Origin: an uncultured Lachnospiraceae bacterium
GTDB lineage: Bacteria; Bacillota; Clostridia; Lachnospirales; Lachnospiraceae
Length of the DNA: 28,781 nt
Reading direction: 5' to 3'
NCBI GenBank assembly: GCA_934432595.1
Contig: CAKRYR010000021.1
Location: 1 to 28,781, forward strand
In this document: in pieces, positions 25,539-28,781 of the stretch
How positions within the stretch are numbered: position 1 is the stretch's first letter
How the letters are laid out: each line of letters starts with the position of its first letter
Position numbers and translations under genes: made by a program
The notes under the pieces: generated by a model
Seen by the model: the letters and a program-made list of their open reading frames with translations, nothing else
The model's database searches: none
Told to the model about the DNA's origin: nothing

Positions 25539-25563
25539 TTTAAATCTTAATACTAGATTTAAA
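25539..25563. promoter_or_regulatory. Candidate TetR operator (9-bp arms, 7-bp spacer)
   Basis: TTTAAATCT and AGATTTAAA form a perfect inverted repeat in the TetR-MMPL intergenic region. It overlaps the spacer and -10 of the MMPL promoter at 25547-25574, so a bound repressor would block it. Its assignment to this TetR is inferred from position and symmetry. Confidence 0.5.
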
Positions 25564-25574
25564 CATATTGTCAA
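25547..25574 (-). promoter_or_regulatory. Candidate promoter of the MMPL operon
   Basis: On the minus strand a perfect TTGACA (25574-25569), a 16-base spacer and TATTAA (25552-25547) would give a leader of about 45 bases. Another candidate lies farther upstream at 25622-25650. Confidence 0.5.
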
Positions 25575-25621
25575 ACATAATGTTTTTAAAATGTCATAAA
25601 TCATTTTTCTTTATAAACAAT

Positions 25622-25650
25622 ATAATAACGCAAAAATGACTTTTGGTCAA
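25622..25650 (-). promoter_or_regulatory. Alternative upstream promoter of the MMPL operon
   Basis: TTGACC (25650-25645), a 17-base spacer and TATTAT (25627-25622) on the minus strand. The -35 overlaps the small palindrome TGAC-TTTTG-GTCA (25637-25649), a second possible repressor site. Confidence 0.45.
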
Positions 25651-25654
25651 TACC

Positions 25655-25683
25655 TTTACAAGTAATATATTTTATGTTATATT
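25655..25683 (+). promoter_or_regulatory. Promoter of the TetR gene
   Basis: TTTACA (25655-25660), a 17-base spacer and TATATT (25678-25683) with an extended -10 TG at 25675-25676. It is back to back with the alternative MMPL promoter, four bases between the -35 elements. Confidence 0.7.
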
Positions 25684-25719
25684 ATTTTATGAGGATAATT
25701 CTTTGAATTGGAGGCACTT

Positions 25720-26319
25720 ATGGGAAAAGTAGATGATAACAAAAGGCAAAAAAGAAAACGATTACTTAATAAAGCATATGAATTATTTACTACTAAAGGT
25801 TTTACTAACACCTCTATATCAGATATAGTAGAGAATGCTGACGTAGCTAAAGGTACATTTTACTTATATTTTAAAGATAAATATGATCTTAAGGATAAAT
25901 TAGTTGAATATAAAACTCAGGAATTATTTTTAGCAGCAAATACAAGTTTAGAAGAAAATAATATTCATGGTCTTGAAGAACAATTAATATTTATAATAGA
26001 TTTTATAGTTGAAAAACTAAGAAATGATAAAGGGTTACTTAGGTTAATATCTAAGAATCTAATAATGGGAGCCTTAAGGCAAACACTTATTTCTACTGAA
26101 AAAAGAGATAACGAAGTGTATAACAATTTCTTAAAGCTAGTAGAAAATGATGAATATGAATATAATGACATAGATGTATTATTATTTACGGTTGTAGAAT
26201 TAGCAGGTTCTACATGCTTTAATTCAATAATATACAATGAACCACTCCCACTAGATGAGTACAAACCATATCTTTATCGTACAGTCCGTCTAATTATTAA
26301 TATTTATAGAATAAAATAG
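25720..26319 (+). CDS. TetR/AcrR-family regulator
   Basis: 200 residues from the ATG at 25720. GGAGG lies 5 bases before it, and the frame's TTG 12 bp upstream overlaps that site. Residues about 11-58 are a textbook TetR helix-turn-helix: LLNKAYELFTTKGFTNTSI, then DIVENADVAKGTFYLYFKDKYDL. The C-terminal half is helical and poorly conserved, as usual for the ligand-binding part. It is divergent from the MMPL operon, with two palindromes in the 224-bp gap, so it most likely represses that operon and perhaps itself until a small molecule or lipid binds. Its stop codon lies inside the left arm of its terminator. Confidence 0.92.
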   Translation: MGKVDDNKRQKRKRLLNKAYELFTTKGFTNTSISDIVENADVAKGTFYLYFKDKYDLKDKLVEYKTQELFLAANTSLEENNIHGLEEQLIFIIDFIVEKLRNDKGLLRLISKNLIMGALRQTLISTEKRDNEVYNNFLKLVENDEYEYNDIDVLLFTVVELAGSTCFNSIIYNEPLPLDEYKPYLYRTVRLIINIYRIK

Positions 26320-26366
26320 ACTTAATAATGACTTTGGAAATTTCAAGTTCATTATTAAGTCTATTT
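26314..26366. terminator. Long bidirectional hairpin between tetR and the ABC-F gene
   Basis: An 18-bp perfect inverted repeat (26314-26331 with 26349-26366; the arms begin AAATAGACTT and end AAGTCTATTT) has further pairing inside its loop. It includes the TetR stop codon at 26317-26319 and separates two converging genes. Confidence 0.8.
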
Positions 26367-26386
26367 AAATTAATTTTTACTCAATT

Positions 26387-28219
26387 TTAATTATTTTCCA
26401 TTTTCTCTGCTATATCATTTAAATATACCCATCTATCCATTTGATATTCTAACTCCTCTGATAATTTTTCTTTCTTATCACTTAACTCTTTTAATTTTAC
26501 AAAATCCGTTGCATTAGCTACAATATTCTTTTCACACTGAGCAATATCATCTTCAAGTTTAGCAATAACATCATCTATTTGCTCAAATTCACGTTGTTCT
26601 TTAAAAGTAAATTTAACCTTTTTCTCTTTATTTTTCCAAGCAGCTATATTCTCTGCTTTTTTAATCTCCTTTTCTATCTTATCAAGCGATTCATCTTTTC
26701 CATTTTTACCAATACTTGAACCATTGCCTTGATTACTCATTTCTTGTCTAAGCATATAATCAGTGTAATTGCCCTCATACTGTCTAATTACTCCATTTTT
26801 TAAAGCAAATATTCTCTTAACTACTCTATCCATAAAATATCTATCATGAGAAACAACAATTACTACTCCTGGGAAACTATCTAGATAATCTTCTAGAATT
26901 GCTAATGTTTTAATATCTAAATCATTACTTGGCTCATCTAGTATCAAGACATTTGGTTGTCCCATAAGTACCCTAAGCATATGTAACCTTCTTTGTTCTC
27001 CACCTGATAGTTTACATACTGGTGAATATATCAATTCACTTGTAAATAAAAATTTCTCTAGCATCTTTGTTGCAGATATCTTTCCATCAAGAGTCTCAAC
27101 ATACTCTGCTACATCTTTAATATAATCGATAACTCTTTGATTATCACTTAATTCTTCACTCATTTGAGAAAAGTACCCTATATTAACAGTAGTTCCAATA
27201 TCTATTCTTCCAGAGTCTGGTTGTAAATCTCCTACTATAAGTTTTAGTAATGTTGATTTACCCGCTCCATTATTTCCTACAATGCCAATTCTATCATCCT
27301 TTAAAAATGTATATGTAAAATCATTAATTATATTACGTCCTCCAAATGATTTACATAAATTTTCTACCTCAATTATTTTCTTACCAAGTCTAGAATTAAC
27401 AAAATTCATCTCTACTTGACTATCGACAACAATCTTCTCTCTATCTCTTAAAGCTTCAAACCTTTGAATATGTGCTTTTTGCTTTGTAGACCTGGCCCTT
27501 GCACCTCTTCTCATCCATGCAAGTTCTTTTCTATAAATATTCATATTCTTTTGCTCTGTTGCAATAAGCATCTGTTCTCTTTGCATTTTAAGCTCTATAT
27601 ACTTCTCATAGTTTCCTTCATATACATATGCATTTCCCTTATCTATCTCTAATATTTTAGTGCATACTTTATCAAGAAAATATCTATCATGTGTAACCAT
27701 AATAATTGCACCTTTGTAATCTTGCAAATATTTTTCTAAACTTGCTATAGTATCACTATCCAAATGGTTTGTAGGCTCATCTAGTACTAATAAATCTGAC
27801 GGCTGAATCATTATCTTAGCTATCGCTGCTTTCTTTAATTCTCCACCTGACATTTTATCTACAGACATTGTATAATCATCTAATCCAGTTTTATGTAGTA
27901 GACTTTTAGCCTCTCCTTCATACTCCCACATTACCTTTTTATAGCTATTGGAATATAATACATTTTCTAGCAAGTTATATTTACTATCGAATTCTATCTT
28001 CTGTGGTAAATGTTCTATTCTTAAATCATTACATAATATTATTTTCCCATCATCTACATATGCTTTATCCAATATTAAATTAAGCAATGTAGATTTGCCT
28101 GTACCATTTATGCCTACTACTCCAACTTTATCTGAGTCATCCAACCCAAATGAAACATCCTTAAATATTACCTTATCTCCATACGTCTTATTTATCTTCT
28201 CTATACTTAATATATTCAT
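26387..28219 (-). CDS. ABC-F ATPase, Uup-type
   Basis: 610 residues from the ATG at 28219, which has AAGGA 8 bases upstream; the longer frame to 28264 starts within the promoter region. There are two ABC modules and no membrane helices. Module 1: Walker A GINGTGKS (36-43), signature MSGGE (123-127), Walker B LLVLDEPTNHLD (143-154). Module 2: GNNGAGKST (315-323), LSGGEQ (404-409), LILDEPSNDLD (425-435). The linker (about 205-265) contains ELAWMRRGARARSTKQKA, typical of Uup, and the C-terminus (about 540-610) is a coiled-coil Uup-like extension. Such proteins act on the ribosome, helping with stalled or difficult translation, rather than as transporters. Antibiotic resistance by ribosome protection is possible but not indicated by Uup features. 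Own promoter at 28253-28281, directly beside the fold-back element. Confidence 0.9.
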   Translation of the reverse strand: MNILSIEKINKTYGDKVIFKDVSFGLDDSDKVGVVGINGTGKSTLLNLILDKAYVDDGKIILCNDLRIEHLPQKIEFDSKYNLLENVLYSNSYKKVMWEYEGEAKSLLHKTGLDDYTMSVDKMSGGELKKAAIAKIMIQPSDLLVLDEPTNHLDSDTIASLEKYLQDYKGAIIMVTHDRYFLDKVCTKILEIDKGNAYVYEGNYEKYIELKMQREQMLIATEQKNMNIYRKELAWMRRGARARSTKQKAHIQRFEALRDREKIVVDSQVEMNFVNSRLGKKIIEVENLCKSFGGRNIINDFTYTFLKDDRIGIVGNNGAGKSTLLKLIVGDLQPDSGRIDIGTTVNIGYFSQMSEELSDNQRVIDYIKDVAEYVETLDGKISATKMLEKFLFTSELIYSPVCKLSGGEQRRLHMLRVLMGQPNVLILDEPSNDLDIKTLAILEDYLDSFPGVVIVVSHDRYFMDRVVKRIFALKNGVIRQYEGNYTDYMLRQEMSNQGNGSSIGKNGKDESLDKIEKEIKKAENIAAWKNKEKKVKFTFKEQREFEQIDDVIAKLEDDIAQCEKNIVANATDFVKLKELSDKKEKLSEELEYQMDRWVYLNDIAEKMENN

Positions 28220-28252
28220 ACTATCTGTCCTTCCATTTACCTTCCCCAAAAA

Positions 28253-28281
28253 AATATACCACATCCCCTTCTATTTGTCCA
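28253..28281 (-). promoter_or_regulatory. Promoter of the ABC-F gene
   Basis: On the minus strand TGGACA (28281-28276), a 17-base spacer and TATATT (28258-28253) with an extended -10 TG. The predicted start near 28246 gives a leader of only about 27 bases. The -35 lies six bases from the end of the fold-back element, so the element is outside the transcript. Confidence 0.75.
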
Positions 28282-28287
28282 AATATA

Positions 28288-28607
28288 AATTTGTAGGCTT
28301 ATTTTTAGTATTCTAGAGACGATTTTGAATAAGGATTTTCTATTTAGGGTGATTTTAGAGTGACGGTATAAAAATTTTATATAGTTATTCAATTTTAGTG
28401 GACGCTTTCGCTTCATTGCTTTGCCTAGAAGTACTAAATTCGCACTTCGCTTTATAAGCTTGTGCTCATTAAGTGCTTAGGCACGCAAATACCACTTAAA
28501 TTGAATACTATATAAAATTTATACCTGTATTCTAAAAGTTTCTAAATATAAAAATCCTTATTTAAAATCTGTTTACTACAATATATAGAACCCCAAGCCT
28601 ACAAATT
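28288..28607. mobile_element. 320-bp fold-back (MITE-like) inverted-repeat element
   Basis: The ends AATTTGTAGGCTT (28288-28300) and AAGCCTACAAATT (28595-28607) are perfect 13-bp inverted repeats. Inside, 28321-28339 matches 28551-28569 (19 bases, one mismatch), and 28365-28401 matches 28492-28525 with small gaps. The similarity continues toward the middle (GCCTAGAAGTACT against AAGTGCTTAGGC) up to the GCAC/GTGC pair at 28442-28465. Almost the whole element can therefore fold on itself. It encodes no protein, and no target-site duplication is evident. It could be a miniature transposon, a large structured RNA or a chromosome-architecture site. The MITE label is inference. Confidence 0.6.
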
Positions 28608-28781
28608 CCAGGCTAAACTAAAAGCTACGCAAGAGATATCGTACTTTAGTAATTACCTTTGATAAATTGATAATATTCTTAATATATTATTAGCTAAGGT
28701 ATATGTAAATATTAGTTTATAGCCTTATATAGTTACTAATATACAAACTTAACTCGAATGCCAGTCTAAAAATAAGCAGAG
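28608..28781. other. Non-coding AT-rich end of the window with a smaller fold-back
   Basis: No gene is visible. Around 28647-28715 an imperfect inverted repeat occurs: ACCTT/AAGGT and ATAATAT/ATATTAT pair in order. CTAAAAATAAGC at 28766-28777 is the inverse of GCTTATTTTTAG at 28297-28308 in the main element. Confidence 0.4.

Noticed and set aside
26387..28219. Antibiotic-resistance ABC-F with a leader-peptide attenuator
   Set aside because: The linker and C-terminus are Uup-like, and the predicted leader is only about 27 bases, too short for an attenuator.

Overview
The window is AT-rich (roughly 70% A+T by eye) low-GC Gram-positive DNA. Strong GGAGG-type ribosome binding sites, class B sortase, a ThiT thiamine carrier behind a TPP riboswitch, clostripain-family peptidases, a fibro-slime surface protein and an NADP isocitrate dehydrogenase of the eukaryote-like type together suggest an anaerobic member of the Clostridia, most likely Lachnospiraceae or a relative. 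This placement is inference from gene content. I see no phage, no integrase, no CRISPR array and no rRNA.

Layout. (1) 1-4734, minus strand: a run of exported proteins read from one near-perfect promoter. It contains a fibro-slime/pilin-like wall protein with an NPKTG sorting signal, a membrane-anchored C39-like cysteine peptidase, and a DUF3298-type lipoprotein. (2) 5001-7996, plus strand: a shortened remnant of a clostripain (C11) gene, followed by an intact paralogue. A terminator that overlaps the second gene's promoter separates them. (3) 8084-9526, minus: tRNA-Trp and a parvulin/PrsA-like lipoprotein. (4) 9730-13859, minus: a PAS-PAS-GGDEF-GAF-GGDEF-EAL protein and a LysR regulator 32 bp downstream. 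(5) 13985-14801, plus: promoter, TPP riboswitch and thiT. (6) 14873-17393, minus: a membrane HD-GYP protein followed by class B sortase. (7) 17610-18806, plus: isocitrate dehydrogenase. (8) 18878-21073, minus: a second intact clostripain paralogue. (9) 21297-26319: an efflux-type unit with a divergent TetR regulator, an MMPL/RND transporter and a secreted Leu-x-x-Gly heptad-repeat protein. (10) 26387-28219, minus: a Uup-type ABC-F ATPase whose promoter lies next to a 320-bp fold-back element (28288-28607).

How the genes may work together (inference). Much of the window concerns the cell surface: a sorted adhesin-like protein, the sortase class that recognises NPxT-type signals, three papain- or clostripain-type peptidases (one C39-like, two C11) and an export foldase. 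Two proteins with cyclic-di-GMP phosphodiesterase domains (EAL and HD-GYP) sit among them, one directly upstream of sortase. This would fit second-messenger control of surface assembly, but I see no c-di-GMP riboswitch. The least explained items are the 320-bp fold-back element and the clostripain remnant, which has lost several internal blocks without losing its reading frame.

Several start codons were moved from the longest possible ORF to the ATG, GTG or TTG that follows a clear Shine-Dalgarno sequence. Each case is explained in its entry.
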